From positions 34,493,956-34,557,955 of the forward strand of contig CM049318.1 of assembly GCA_026874595.1 (NCBI GenBank): DNA of 64,000 bases. The letters run 5' to 3'. The stretch comes from Sipunculus nudus (lineage: Eukaryota > Annelida > Sipuncula > Golfingiida > Sipunculidae). The translations under genes and the position numbers were made by a program. The stretch's first letter is position 1. Every line of letters starts with the position of its first letter. Shown here one piece after another: positions 48,170-61,040 of this stretch. Below the pieces are notes generated by a model. The model searched no databases, was not told the origin of the DNA, and worked only from the letters and a program-made list of their open reading frames with translations.

Positions 48170-50284
48170 TCTTTACCTTACCCATTCAACACTTTTGGTT
48201 ATAGCTGGGATAGAGGTTAACCCCCCAGTGAAATTAGGAATTTATATCCAAGATAATTTTCACCAGGCATTACATTTGACTCATTTTGTGTTTGTGTTTA
48301 ACTGCTGATTTGTAACTGAAGCCTTAACTGCCTTGTGTATGAAAGGCTTATTTTATGTCCAGTTTTAACATCTCATTAGCAAATCCAGAATGGCACTGCA
48401 TATATATGATATGGGGGGGGGGGCAAGTCTGAATATTTATTTATTGCAGATTTGTTTATTGTGTAAAATACCTTCATGCCTATGGTGTTGGCATTTAACT
48501 AAAGAAACACAAAATAAGTATTAATATGACACATTTCTACCCAAAGTACTTATTTGTTATTCACTTAATTATTTTTCTTCCCCCCCCCCCCCCCCCCCAA
48601 CCAAAAAAAAAAAATTTTACCACGTTTTTTTGCACTCAAACTGATGATCTATAAAAATAACATATGATCAGGTTGATGTTGATGAAATCTTGCACTTTAT
48701 ATACTCAAGGAAAATGTTATGTGTGTAATTGATCCTCATATTGGATCAACAATCAGTGTAGCTCATCCTTAAAAGGATCTAGACAGGATCAGAGATACTG
48801 CGCATCTTATCATCATATTATGTGTAGTTTATGGTATTGTACTTAAATTAGCAGAAGCAAGGATATGAAAATGGATAGACACAGGATTCACTTATGACCA
48901 GAGATGTTGTTTATATACGTGTAAATTGTGAAACAGGACAATTTTGCAGCAAACATATGTCTACAGATTTATTGGGAGAATGATTCACAAAGTTTCACTT
49001 ACACTGCATCCGTTACCTCTGGGATTTATGGTGATCACCGAATATCAAGCAGTGTAAACGACTTGCAACCTTTTGTACCCAGTTAACAGAATAAAAGTCC
49101 CAGTGACCGTATGTCTAGATTGACATAGTAACCAAACATGAACTGAATTATTATTTACTTTTCATGTCACATTTGCTCAAATTTATTTGACACTTAAAAT
49201 TATTATTTTCACGAGTAAAATCTTGGTTTCATTATTTCCTCTCTGGATGTAGTCATTGCTGCAGATAATTTATTAAAGGGACATAATCAGGAGCAATTTT
49301 ATGCCTATTCTGTCACACACTCAGTTCAGTTTTGCTTTATACAAAAGTTTCCCAAGCAAAACCATCCCAGCACACAGTCTCAGTATGTTGCATACGGCTG
49401 TTTAAAACCTTGTTATGGCTCTGCGTGAGACCATGTGACCATGCGGTGTTACAGCCAGCAGGAACATGTATTACATTTTTTGTGATTAGGCCCCTTTAAA
49501 TGATCTGCCTTACCTTTATTAAGAATTCCATCACAAGGGTTTTACTTGAATAGTTTGAGATCATTTTAATGGCAAAAGATAGGATTCTGAAAATCTGTTT
49601 TTTTGTTTGCTGCTGCAATTCCTTGTTTCACAGTTTTTTTAAAGCTGGTCAGTTGTTTAAATGCAGTACTTTTACACCATCACAGGATTGCTTTTTGATT
49701 TGTATTGTTTATAAGCTTTGTATATTCATCACAGAAAGTTTGTTACATAATAGCAGAATTATAATTTATTTCAAATTTAAAAGGGATGTAATGAAATCTT
49801 GAATCTTATATATGTATGATTAAGATGTGTAGTTTGGGGGAGAAAATATGGGTCATTGATATGTAAATGTATATTTTTAGGGAACATGAGAAAATTTTGA
49901 TTAACATTGTGATAGGATGAATGGAATTCACACAGAAAAAAAATGCCCTATATTTTTGGGTGTATGAATCTGTCCATTTGTGTGTGTGATACGTACGTAA
50001 CCCTGCTCAAGTGTTAAATCACTACCCACAGAGGACCCACAAACCAGAGTGCCTTACAAGGTCACTGTGAGTGGACGTAGTTGTACTGTTTAGTGAAATG
50101 TAGGATGTCTAAGAATAAAATATCTTCTATAACTTTTTTGTCTTGTCTTTTTTATCGGTATATATAATGAATGCTTATTAATCAGTATTATAATTTTGCA
50201 TATTACTGGTTCTGCAAGAACGTTGATATATATATGCCTAATATAGCAGGATATTGAAAGTAAGGCAAAATACACCAAAAACCC
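46361..50284. other. Intergenic region between GALNT and CDK5, first part
   Basis: No gene recognised. Holds (TA)n with CATACATA interruptions (47228-47385), (TA)n (48129-48170), poly-G (48412-48424) and poly-C (48580-48598). Confidence 0.7.
47228..47385. repeat. (TA)n microsatellite with CATACATA interruptions
   Basis: About 158 bases with regularly spaced CATACATA at 47250, 47290 and 47324, suggesting slippage of a larger unit. Confidence 0.95.
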
Positions 50285-50765
50285 TCTGTATTGTGAGCAC
50301 CTCCTTGAATTGTACATCAGTCTATGTTTGGACCTCCATTATGTGTACCTCTGCCCCACCCCCCCACCCCAATATTATGGGCACCTGTTACATGCTTCTC
50401 TATTATGAGCCCATTTCCTTTATGGTCACCTGTCTGTCATATGTCCCTCTGTTATAGATACCTTTATATTACGGACAGCTCTGATATATGCACCACTCTA
50501 TTACGTACCTCTCTGGTATGTGTTTCCCTCTATTATTTGCACCCATGACCCCTCTCTATTACAGCTCTGGTATATGTACTCTTCTGTGATGGGAACCTAT
50601 TCTGTCCACCTTTTTATTGTGAACTTTTATTGTGGACATCTCTATGATGGGCCACAAGCACCTCTCTCTGTTGTGTATGCATTTCTTTATTATGGACGCG
50701 GCTAATATGGACATCTCTATAGGCCCCTCTGTTCTGGATACATCTCTACTAGGGACATTACAGAC
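50285..50765. repeat. Degenerate minisatellite with about 17-bp period
   Basis: Roughly 28 drifted units of 'tattatgggcacctctc' type (for example 50361, 50399, 50418, 50453, 50468, 50501). Several frames stay open as a by-product. Confidence 0.65.
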
Positions 50766-51277
50766 ATGAGGTGGTCCTGTGAGTAGAAAGTTTTGAGGTC
50801 TGTATCTTCTATATTGGCACTTCTGTATTCTTAGCAAAGATGCATGTCCCATCAGTTTCTATATATTAGAGGTTCCTCTGCAGGCCTGTATTCCTTATGT
50901 TAAACTTAATGCAACAACTTAGTACACATCCATCTAAGACAAGACATTATGGTATGGACAGCAGCCATCAGTCCATGAACTTTTCCATGTTGCCGTGATA
51001 ACAAGAATTTGTTGATTTTCACTATAACTGGGTTTTCCTTTTAACCAATAGATTATCTTGCTGGAGTTTGATTAAAATTTCATGTTAAAGGTCAATAGGT
51101 ATTGCCATGAAAACTTAACACAAAGATGATGGCGTTGGATTAAACTCAACAGATATACAAACCAATGTTCTATGTACCCAGAGTTAAATTTTCATCAAAT
51201 CCATGCATGTTTAATGAGGTCACACGACCGAGGACAGACACATATGCACCTTTGCAGTGCTTTATCAGTATTTTTTT

Positions 51278-52325
51278 ATGCCCCCGCCACAGAGTGCCGG
51301 GGCATATAGTTTTACCCATGTCCCTCATTCCGTCCTGCCGTCATTCCGAAATCAAACAGTTGTACAGACTTTTTTTTCGCAATGCCTGCAGATATTGGCC
51401 TGATTTTCGGTGTGTGGGCAGATAATGACCAGTTACAGATCGAGTTCGCGTTTCGTCCCAGTTGACCTACTTTTGACCGTTTTACGGCTCCTAAACTTAG
51501 AAACTTCATGAAAATAGAAATTTTCATGACAAATACACATGTACGGACTTTTTTTCGCAATGCCTGCAGATATTGGCCTGATTTTTGGTGTGTAGGCAGA
51601 TTATGACCAGTTACAGATCAAGTTTGCGTTTCGTCCCAGTTGACCTACTTTTGACTGTTTTACGGCTCCTAAACTTAGAAACTTCATGGAAAATAGAAAT
51701 TTTCATGACAAATACACATGTACGGACTTTTTTTTGCAATGCCTGCAGATATTGGCCTGATTTTTGGTGTGTAGGCAGATTATGACCAGTTACAGATCAA
51801 GTTTGCGTTTCGTTCCAGTTGACCTACTTTTGACCATTTTACGGCTCTTGAACATAGAAAATTTCATGAAAAATATGAACTTGCATAACAAATACATACG
51901 TACAAACTTTTTTTCCTCAATGCCTGCAGATACTGGCCTGATTTTTGGTGTGTTGCTTGATAATCACCCGTTACAGATCAAGTTTGCATTTTGCCCTTGT
52001 TGATTTTTTATGTGTGGGCAGATAATGACAGTTACAGATCGAGTTCACATTTCGTCCCGGTTGACCTACTTTTGATTGTTTTACAGCTCCTAAACATAGA
52101 AAATTTCATGGAAATTTTTATGGAAAATGCACATGTATGGATTTTTTTTCACAATGCCTGCAGATACTGGCCTGATTTTTGGTGTGTTGCTTGATAATCA
52201 CCCGTTACAGATCAAGTTTGCATTTTGCCTTTGTTGACCTACTTTTGTCTATACGACACCTCCTGAACTTAAACAATTTTTCAAAATTTAACAAATGTTT
52301 CTCATTTGCCCCAGGCGGGGGCATT
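51278..52325. mobile_element. TIR element with internal 182-bp tandem array
   Basis: Begins ATGCCCCCGCC (51279) and ends GGCGGGGGCAT (52314-52324). Inside, units of about 182 bases recur (51370, 51551, 51733, 51915, then a partial unit, then 52150), each with AATGCCTGCAGATA, TTGGCCTGATTTTTGGTGTG, CAGTTACAGATC and GTTGACCTACTTTTGA. Confidence 0.7.
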
Positions 52326-53099
52326 TGTGTCGTTCGGGGGTACGGACCCTGCCCTTTTTGAGTCACAGCAACCTTTTTTTTAAGGGGCCCGATTCAGACC
52401 ACTTTTTAATGCCTCCCCTTTTTTGATTTGTGGAACTTTTTAAGGGTTTTTCATATGTACTGAAGGCTTTGACCCACCCTTTTCCTAAATCCTTGATTTG
52501 CTCTTGAGGTGAAATGGTTCAAAAGGAATAGTTTTAGAATTCAAAAAAAGAGGGAAAATAAAAATTGTTATTGTAAACCATGCACCAGAATAACAATTAT
52601 CACAGAAGCTGTAAAAATAAAATACCCTGGAGACCAGTCTTATATCTCAAATCACCGTCTTCTCCTGTAGCTGGTCTTAAGTGCTGACCTTTTAGTCATA
52701 CCGTAAGACTAATTGAACTGATGCACTTTTTTTGGACAGGCCATTTTGTCCGTTTGTAGGAAGTGTTCTTGTAATCTGCACGGCTGCTTGTGCCACACGA
52801 TATCTCCCTAAAGGTCGTGGAGCTCCGCTTACTGCATGGCAGGTGTATTTGTCTCATCACTTATAAGTTCTGCTAAAGCTTAATTTTTCTGGATGTTTTC
52901 ATTCCGACTTGAATTTTTTTACATGTTACATAGTATTTTGAAAATTGTTGTGCATATTAAGTTCAAAAATATAAATATTGTCCTCACCTAAAAATTTGTT
53001 TTCTATTTTGTAGGAATTATTTTTGTTTTCCATAAAAAAACACAATTTATAAAAACAAGTGACCCGTGGGTCATGACGCTCAGCTGATTGACATGTTGA
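52326..53099. other. Spacer between tandem arrays
   Basis: No gene or clear repeat structure seen, apart from the GACCCGTGGGTCATGACGCT motif near its right end. Confidence 0.6.
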
Positions 53100-55015
53100 C
53101 AATATTTCCTAGCACAAGCAACTAATTAAGATAATGTAGGTGGCATCATCGCTCATGCATATTAGCTTAAGTTCATCAAGACCCCATTGGCACACCAAAT
53201 AAGATGACCATCCAACCGGCCTTACCTGAGGAATCTGGCAATTGTGTGTATTTTGCATTATTTCTTGGGTGCTCAAACATACCCCAAAACTCTAGAATAT
53301 AGGTCACAGTGACCCAATTTCAGTTTTCTAGGGAGAACTTTTGAGAAACTCTCAGGATGTCAAGTAAGAAGATTCTGGGTCCAAGGTTATGATTTGTGCC
53401 TTACTTTTGTATCAAATTTTCAATTATTCTAGGGGGTGCTTATAAGCCCCATAGCTGGGAGAATATGGGTAACAGAAACCTAATTTCAGGTTTCCAAGGA
53501 TATTTTTCACCAACCTCCCTTGATGTCAAGTAAGATTCTAGGACCAACGGTTACAATTTGTGCCCTGTTAACAGAAGATCACATCTTTAAAGGTCTCAAG
53601 AATAGAAGAAAAAATCTGTAAAAAAAAATCCAGATGGCGCCACCAGTCTGCAGGAACTAATGAAACACTCCATGATCAATATGCATGCAAAGAATCATTG
53701 TGATCAATGCATTAGTTCTGATAATCGAGCTTTTGTATCAAATTCTGCATTATTTTGTGGGGTACTTAGGAGCACCAAAACTTGGGAGAATATGGGTAAC
53801 AGAGACCTAATTTCTGGTTTCCAAGGAGACTTTTCATGGGCCTCCCTGCATGTCAAGATACAAGTTTCCAGGTCCAGTCATTACAATTTGTGCCCTGTTA
53901 ACAGATGACCACCTCTTTAAAGGTCTCAAAAACAGAGAAAAAAATTTAAAAAAAATAGAAAAAATACAGGTGGAGGTACCAGTCTGCATAAACTGATGAA
54001 ACAATCCATGACCAATATCCATGGAAAAAAATCTTGGTGATCAATGCATTAGTAATTCAGATAGTTGAGCTTTTGTATCAAATTTTCCGTTATTGGGGGG
54101 GGGGGGGGGGGGAGGGTGTTTCTGAACCCCATAGTATGGGTGACAGAGACCTTAATTAAGATTTCAAAGGAAGCTTTTTCATGGGCCTCCCTTCACGTCA
54201 AGATACAAGATTCTAGGTTCATTCATTACGATTTGTGCCCTGTTAACAGATGAGCACATCTTTAAAGGTCTCAAAAATAGAGAAAAAAAATAGTAAAAAA
54301 ATCGAAAAAAAAACAAGTGGCACCACCAGTCTGTAGAAACTGGTGAAAGATTCCATAACCAATATCCATGCAAAGAATCATGGTGATCAATGCATTAGCT
54401 GTTCAGAAACCTGAGGTTTTGTATCAAATTTTTAATTATTTTAATTGAGGGGTAGTTACAAGCCCTATAACTCAGAGGATATGGGTAACAGAGAACAAAT
54501 TTTAATTTGGAAACTTTTTCATGGGTTTCCCTGCATGTTGAGACACAAGATTTAAGGTTCAGTCCAGTTATTACGATTTGTGCCCTGTTAACAGATGAGC
54601 ACATCTTTAAAGGTCTCAAAAATAGAGAAAAAAAATAGTAAAAAAATTGAAAAAAACAAGTGGCACCACCAGTCTGTAGAAACTGGTGAAAGATTCCATA
54701 ACCAATATCCATGCAAAGAATCATGGTGATCAATGCATTAGCTGTTCAGAAACCTGAGGTTTTGTATCAAATTTTTAATTCTTTTAATTGAGGGGTAGTT
54801 ACAAGCCCTATAACTCAGAGGATATGGGTAACAGAGAACAAATTTTAATTTGATGACTTTTTCATGGGTTTCCCTGCATGTTGAGACACAAGATTTAAGG
54901 TTCAGTCCTGTCATTATGATTTGTGCCCTGTTAACATATGATCACATCTTTAAAGGTCTCATTTATAAAGAAAATAAATCGTAAATAGGGACCCATGGGT
55001 CTTGACGCTCAGCTG
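53100..55015. repeat. 340-bp tandem array, block 1 (five units)
   Basis: Units marked by 'gtttccaaggagacttttcatgg', 'ATTTGTGCCCTGTTAACAGA' and 'AAAGGTCTCAAAAATAGAG' at about 325-345 bp spacing. It is framed by GACCCGTGGGTCATGACGCT (53063) and GACCCATGGGTCTTGACGCT (54991). The units starting near 54300 and 54640 are almost identical, a recent duplication. Confidence 0.8.
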
Positions 55016-55029
55016 TATTTGTCTATTAG

Positions 55030-55990
55030 GATATTTTTAAAGAAATTTTTATAAATGACAGTCCTGTGACCTTTACCAATGACCTTGTGACCAAAAAATC
55101 TGAGAACTTATTATCCCTGAACTTGCAGCATTTAGATTATTGTAACATTCTTCTAAAAAATGTGGGTCCAGTGACCTTGACCTCTGACCAGGTAACCTAA
55201 AAAACTTCAGATTTCTTCCATTTTGGGCAAGTAAGCCATGTGTGAAAGATGGAATGTTTGGGATGATAAGTTCGATTTACATTGCATCCACAATCATTTT
55301 AAAGATATGGCTCCTGTGACCTTCACCTTTGACCTCTGGACCCTGAAAATCAAAATGTGTTTTACTTAAGTGGTGGGTCGATCATTAATAAATCAAGTTT
55401 GAAGCCAATCTGTCTAGCCAAAGCAGAATTATCATCCATGAACTAGTTTGTGAATGGATTGGCCCTGTGACCTTGACCATTGACCCTATGACCCCAAATC
55501 GAAAAGTTCTTCCCCTATTGGCAGGTGAGTAATATCTTGAAGATGGAAGGTTTGTGATGAAAAGTTTGGCTTGAAATGCATACACATTCCTTTTAAAGAA
55601 ATGGGTCCTGTGACCTTTATCTGGGACCTTTGGACCCTAAAATCGACACGATTCTTACTTTAGTGGTGAACCATATATAAGTTAAGTTTGAAACCAATAT
55701 GTCAGATTAAACTGGAGTTATCATCTAGAAACTAATTTGTGAAAAGACGGCCCCTGTGACTTGACCTTTGACCTTGTGACCCCAAATTCATTTATGCTCT
55801 CCCTATACTGGCAAGTCAGCTAAATGTGAAAGATGGAAAGTTTGGGATGAAAAGCTTGGCTTAAAATGCAGCCATAATCTTTTTAAATAAGTGAGTCTTG
55901 TGACCTTGACTTTTGACCTCATGACCCTAATATCATACAGGTTCTTTCTTTAGTGGTGGGCCATGTGGAAGTCATGGCTGAAATCCATGT
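55030..55990. repeat. 145-bp tandem array with GTGACCTTGACC core
   Basis: Seven cores at about 55068, 55157, 55315, 55466, 55607, 55754 and 55898. A perfect reverse DR1 (TGACCTTTGACCT) lies at 55762-55774. Each unit also carries 'gatggaa.gtttg.gatgaaaa' and 'tgaa.cca.t.tgt' segments. Confidence 0.75.
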
Positions 55991-56179
55991 CATTCCAACC
56001 TGGAGTTCTCATCTGGTAACAAATTTGTGTGGATGGACAGATGGACAGACAGACATACTGATGAACAAATAGTCAGACAGGGTGATTATTATAAGGCATC
56101 CACTTGTGATCAATAAACACACCAGGTTTTGGGACACTAGATGGAATCATAGCTGAGAAACTGACATAATGTTGTCATT

Positions 56180-57240
56180 TTATAGTAAAAACAATAGAAA
56201 AATATTCGTAAAAATAAGAAAAAATACGGGTGGCGCCACCACTTTTTGGGAACTGACAAAACTAATCATGGTAAATATTAAAGGTAAGATTCATGACAAT
56301 CCATGCATTAATTATCAAGATAATGGAGGTTTTGTATCAAATTTCTTATTATTCTTATTATCATAGCTTGGAGGATATAGGTTGCAGAGACATATTTTCA
56401 GGTTTCCAAGGAGATTTTTTATAGACCTCCCTAGATATTTAGTTTTAGGCTTCTAGGGTCAGCGGTTACAATTTGTGCCCTGCTAACAGACGGCTGGACG
56501 GACCATGGACAAAGTGCCATACCTATACCTCAGTTGACTTATAGTCAGCGGAGCTTAAAATTAAAACAATACAGGTGGCGCCACCAGTCTGCAGAAACTG
56601 ATGAAACACTCCTTGGTCAATATCAATGCAAAGAATCATGGTGATTAATGCATTAGTTATTCAGATACCTGAGCTTACGTATCAAATTTTCCATTATTCT
56701 GGGGGGGCACTTTGAAGCCCAATAGCTCAGGGGTTTTGGGTAAAAGAGACCTAATTTCAGGTTTCCATGGAGACTTTTCATGGAACTCCCTGGATGTCAA
56801 GTGAGAAGATATTAGGTCCAGTGGTTACGATTTTATGCCCTGTTAACAAATGACCACATCTTTTAAGGTCTCAAAAATAGAGAAAAAAATTTATATAAAA
56901 TCGAAAAAATACAGGTGGCACCACCAGTCTGCAGAAACTGATGAAACACTCCATGATCAATATCCATGCAAAGAAACATGGTGATCAATGTATTAGTTAT
57001 TCAGATACTTGAGCTTTTGTATCAAATTTTCCACTATTCTGGGAAGTACTTCCGAGCCCAATAGCTCGGTGGATATGGGTAACAGAGACTTAATTTCAGG
57101 TTTCCAAGAAGATTTTTCATGGACCTCCCTGGATGTCAAGTAAGAAGATTCTAGGTACAGTGGTTATGATTTGTGCCCTGTTAATGGACAGACAGATGGA
57201 CGACAGACAAAGAGTGATCGCTTTTGCTCAGACATCTTTC
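56180..57240. repeat. 340-bp tandem array, block 2 (three units)
   Basis: Same unit as block 1 (GGTGGCGCCACCAGTCTGCA, GTTTCCAAGGAGA, ATTTGTGCCCTG), ending in a 'gacagacagatggac' stretch and AAGCTGAG. Confidence 0.8.
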
Positions 57241-58891
57241 GGTAAGCTGAGTTAAAAATGGATTTGGCAGGGATTTGAATGGATATACTTTTACATTCAG
57301 TGCTGGTTTCATACAGCTTTACAGCCAAAAGTTCAGGCTGGCACAGTCATCAACTGAGGTGACAAATATCAATATTATAGACTTAATCAACATCTTTATT
57401 CACATGTTAAATCACATACTTACAACTTAGATTACAATACCAATAATAAACAAATAAGCACATTTAGCACATCTTGTTTTAATTTTCATGATAAACAAAT
57501 CTGTACACACATAAAATAAAAAGTACATTTGTGCATGGGTAAAAAAAAACATGTCAGGGGAAAACACAATTGGGGACCTGAATTCTCTTAAATACATATA
57601 ACCATACACTCAGACTGAAGTGTCTTCATGAACAAACAAACATATTATGCAAATTACACCTTTGGATGCAGGGTTCGACATTGATGCTTGCTAGCCTTCC
57701 AAGGCAAATAAAAATTCAATGTGGCTGAGTAAATGGGTGAGAAACCCCCCCCCTTTCTTCCTCTTGCAACTGATTTTATTTTAAAGCCATGCCAAAAATC
57801 ACTTGTCAATAACAATTAAATACAAGGACAATGCATTTAATCAAGACCATGTGTATGACATCTTACCAGAAACTGTGTATCTATACCTGAATTTGTTTTC
57901 TTTTATTGTGCCTTTAGTTTGTTAGAATGAATACAAATTAATTGACAAGACTACTTGTTTTCCTGTGAGAACCAGTGAATTTTTGGCTTCACTGGTCCTC
58001 TGGCCAAGTACTACTTTTCTGCTAATGTCAATCCCTGGCATGTCATTACCTCCATCAACATTCACTCAAATGGATTGCTGACCAGCAAGCATAGTTGTAG
58101 GTAAAAGTAAGGGTATACCATTTTAGTGTACACAGGTTGCAAATCACCACAGTGTAACAGTTGCAAGCTGTACCTCTCTGTAACTCCAAACTGTTCATAC
58201 AGTACCATACATTTAATATGAAGCCCCTTGATAAGTGTGAAACTTGTGGCAGCACATATTCAAGAGGCAGTCTTGTGCACACAACTTTTTATATATTATG
58301 TTTGATTCATCTATTACACTAATCTGTTGACACGATAACTTGTGCAGACCTTCTATTTATGATCCATGTCCACAATAAAGCTTGAACCTAGCTGGCTCAA
58401 AACTAATAAAAGCTACTGAGTGTTATATTATGTCTGAATTATTCTCTTCATTCAACATGGTTATTATGCTGACTTTATAAATTTAAAGTCAAAAATTTTA
58501 ACAAACATTTAAGTCTTTCAGGCTGTATATCCAACAATTACACATAATTTCTTTATCAACTAACTGAGTTCACAACTGTCCAATAATTATGGTAGTGATA
58601 ATTACATGATACTGTATGAAAAAAGAGGAATCGGTAAAAGTGCAGTATAGGTGACCTGCGGAAAACTGGTGTTGCTCATGCTTAATTTTTCCATTGAAAC
58701 AAGTTCGATTTTGTCTTATTTTTATGTGAATCTTATTTATGTGTGCATGCTGATTTAATCAACAATGAGGCTCCATGCGGGAGCAAGAAAAAAAAATAAG
58801 GACAGACCATCAGTAAGGAAGCAAGTTTGGACAGGTCACCCGAACTGCACTTTTACTGATGAATCATGCTTCAGCAAGTGGTTTTATGATA

Positions 58892-59113
58892 CAGTAAAGC
58901 CTTGTTTAAATGACTACAGCAAACAGTGATGCATTAGCAATACAGTACAGTATACAGGAAAGTATACATATTTAAATAAGTCAATTCCAGTAGCAGTGAA
59001 CCAACTTTTCTATGTATTCATGCTTAATTACATTCTTGTCAGTTTGGCCTAAGAAGTAATCTTTGGGGCCAATGTGCTTATTACTGGTTTGATTGTCTGG
59101 CCAAGTTTCACTG
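58892..59113. mobile_element. TA-flanked MITE, diverged copy
   Basis: CAGTAAAGCCTTGTTTAAAT to GGCCAAGTTTCACTG followed by TA; ends only partly complementary, left TA mutated. Confidence 0.4.
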
Positions 59114-60726
59114 TACAAGTATTTATATTAACGGCATCTGAGTTTATATCCCAGCTATCATAATTTTTAATAAATATATAAATGTATAAAAGCTTAACCT
59201 ACTAGGACTCTCACTGTACTGGGTTTTTATATTTAAATGTAAAAATCTTCTAACAGATTCAATGGAACAGGGAAACCTGTAATGACAGGGACCTATCTTT
59301 TATGTACACCACACTATTACAGCCAATTGAAATGGTCGTGAATTCCTAACCTCTCTAATGTGGGCATATGTCTCTTTCAGGCAAAGCCCAGGTCCTTAAG
59401 AAGTCAGTTACAAGGGATGTTTCAGTGGGTGGGCACTAGTTAAGTTGTTTTGTAAATTTTGCAGAGGAGTGATATTGCAAATTCTGAAACCTAAACTCTA
59501 ATCCTGCCTTTTACCTATTGAAACTAAATATCTAAATTACGTAATGAAAAGATATTTCTTCCTGATCCTATATCTAATCCATGTTTTCCATTAAGGTTAA
59601 CATATATGAACACATGTTAACCTGTCCACTGTCATTGATTATTATATTTATTATAATCCTCTGAACTGTAAATAAACAATAACCGTGTTCATACTTCATA
59701 GTATTTTGATAGAATACCCACAATGCCTTCACTTTAAACTTGGCAAAACAGTTAGTGTCTGTTGTTCAGTATGTACACATTATCTCATAAAAGGTCTATA
59801 TGAAATATTTTACATACAAATCATATACATGATCCATGAGAAGCCAAACCACCACTGTTTATGGCTATAATATAGTGTATGAATAAACAGTCATTTATAC
59901 ACATGTACATTACAGAAGCACTGTTACGTAGTACTTTGAGATCATGTTCTGAGCTGATGCTGATTTATGCAGGAGAAACTCATCAGCCACATCATAAAGA
60001 TCTCACACGCTGGCTCCACCTATTGATGGCTTTGGAACTACAGTCTCAGAAACAGCTCTGACAGTAGCTGATCAGTTCAATGTAGTTTTCATTAAACACA
60101 GTCACATTATAGCTGATTACTCCAATGTAGTTCTCATTAAAGGCAGCCACAATAATGATTATCTGTAATTAGTGAATTTTGTCTTAAAAAAGTACATGAA
60201 CAATAATCAAGTACGTGCCAAGTAACAGTAATATTTAAAATTAATATTCCTTCCCAAAAAAAAGATGGCAGGGTGATGAATCACAAGTACAGGTGACACT
60301 ACTTGCCATCTAAAATAAAGCTTAAAGGTTTAACCAAAGGCTGTACAGCAGTGTGGGAGTAAATGGTAGTTTGAAACATACCATTAGAGTGAGTAAAGCT
60401 GATGGATTTAAATTCTAGGCTCTGATTCAATTTCTAAATTCTATCTTAATGTGATATTGAGAGGAGATAAAAATTGTAATTTTTGTACAAACTATTGCAC
60501 TTCTCATGACTTTTGTTCATAAAAATATGTTTTCAACTCCCACCAATGTTTCTCTTGTATAAAATGCATGGGCAATGACACAAAGACATGCAAGCAGACA
60601 CGAGACTTGCATTGATCAGCAGTGGCGCCTTCTGATGGCATACGCCTCGCATGTCTCTTGCTTGTTATTCTGGCAATGGTCTATTTTCATGGATCTGTCA
60701 ACAGAGATGGCTTCTAAAATAATATA

Positions 60727-60786
60727 CAGTGAAACCTGTGTTATGAGACCACCTATAAATGTGGTCTCATACGACAGGTTCCACTG
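60727..60786. mobile_element. TA-flanked MITE, 60-bp minimal copy
   Basis: CAGTGAAACCTGTGTTATGA / GACCACC, then GGTCTCATACGACAGGTTCC / ACTG with TA on both sides: nearly pure inverted repeats with almost no interior. Confidence 0.75.
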
Positions 60787-61040
60787 TATATCTATAGTTC
60801 TTGCTTCTGAATGGTTCAGATATAAAAGTTACTAAATGAGCTTTGTTCTTCATTTACCATTAAAAAATTAATAAACTTTTCAGCAGCGCCAGCTTGAGAA
60901 AAATCTATGGTAATGGACCATAACCAAAATCCCTGCATTAAACATGCTTTTGACAAGACCAGTGGTCTGTGACTGAGCACGTGATGTGACTGAGTGACAG
61001 CTTAAGTCTCCGCTGAAGGTTTCCATGGTAACACATCTTA

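Larger units (their letters stand above)
57250..61040 (-). other. Downstream flank / possible CDK5 3' UTR
   Basis: Mostly unique AT-rich sequence without a supported gene, lying 3' of the CDK5 stop on the - strand. Two reverse-strand AATAAA hexamers (TTTATT on +) lie at 59647-59652 and 57395-57400. The sharp change from tandem arrays to unique DNA near 57.25 kb would suit a long 3' UTR, but there is no direct proof. Two small TA-flanked MITE copies lie inside (58892-59113, 60727-60786). Confidence 0.3.

Noticed and set aside
51165-52361. Series of related 60-86 codon frames (for example MVCRQIMTSYRSSLRFVPVD)
   Set aside because: They follow the 182-bp tandem units, shift frame between units and have no known domain.
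53660-54733. Repeated frames of 60-112 codons on both strands
   Set aside because: Translations of the 340-bp array; no selection for a frame is visible.
50285-57240. CRISPR-like arrays
   Set aside because: The tandem units are contiguous and long without unique spacers, and the DNA is animal.
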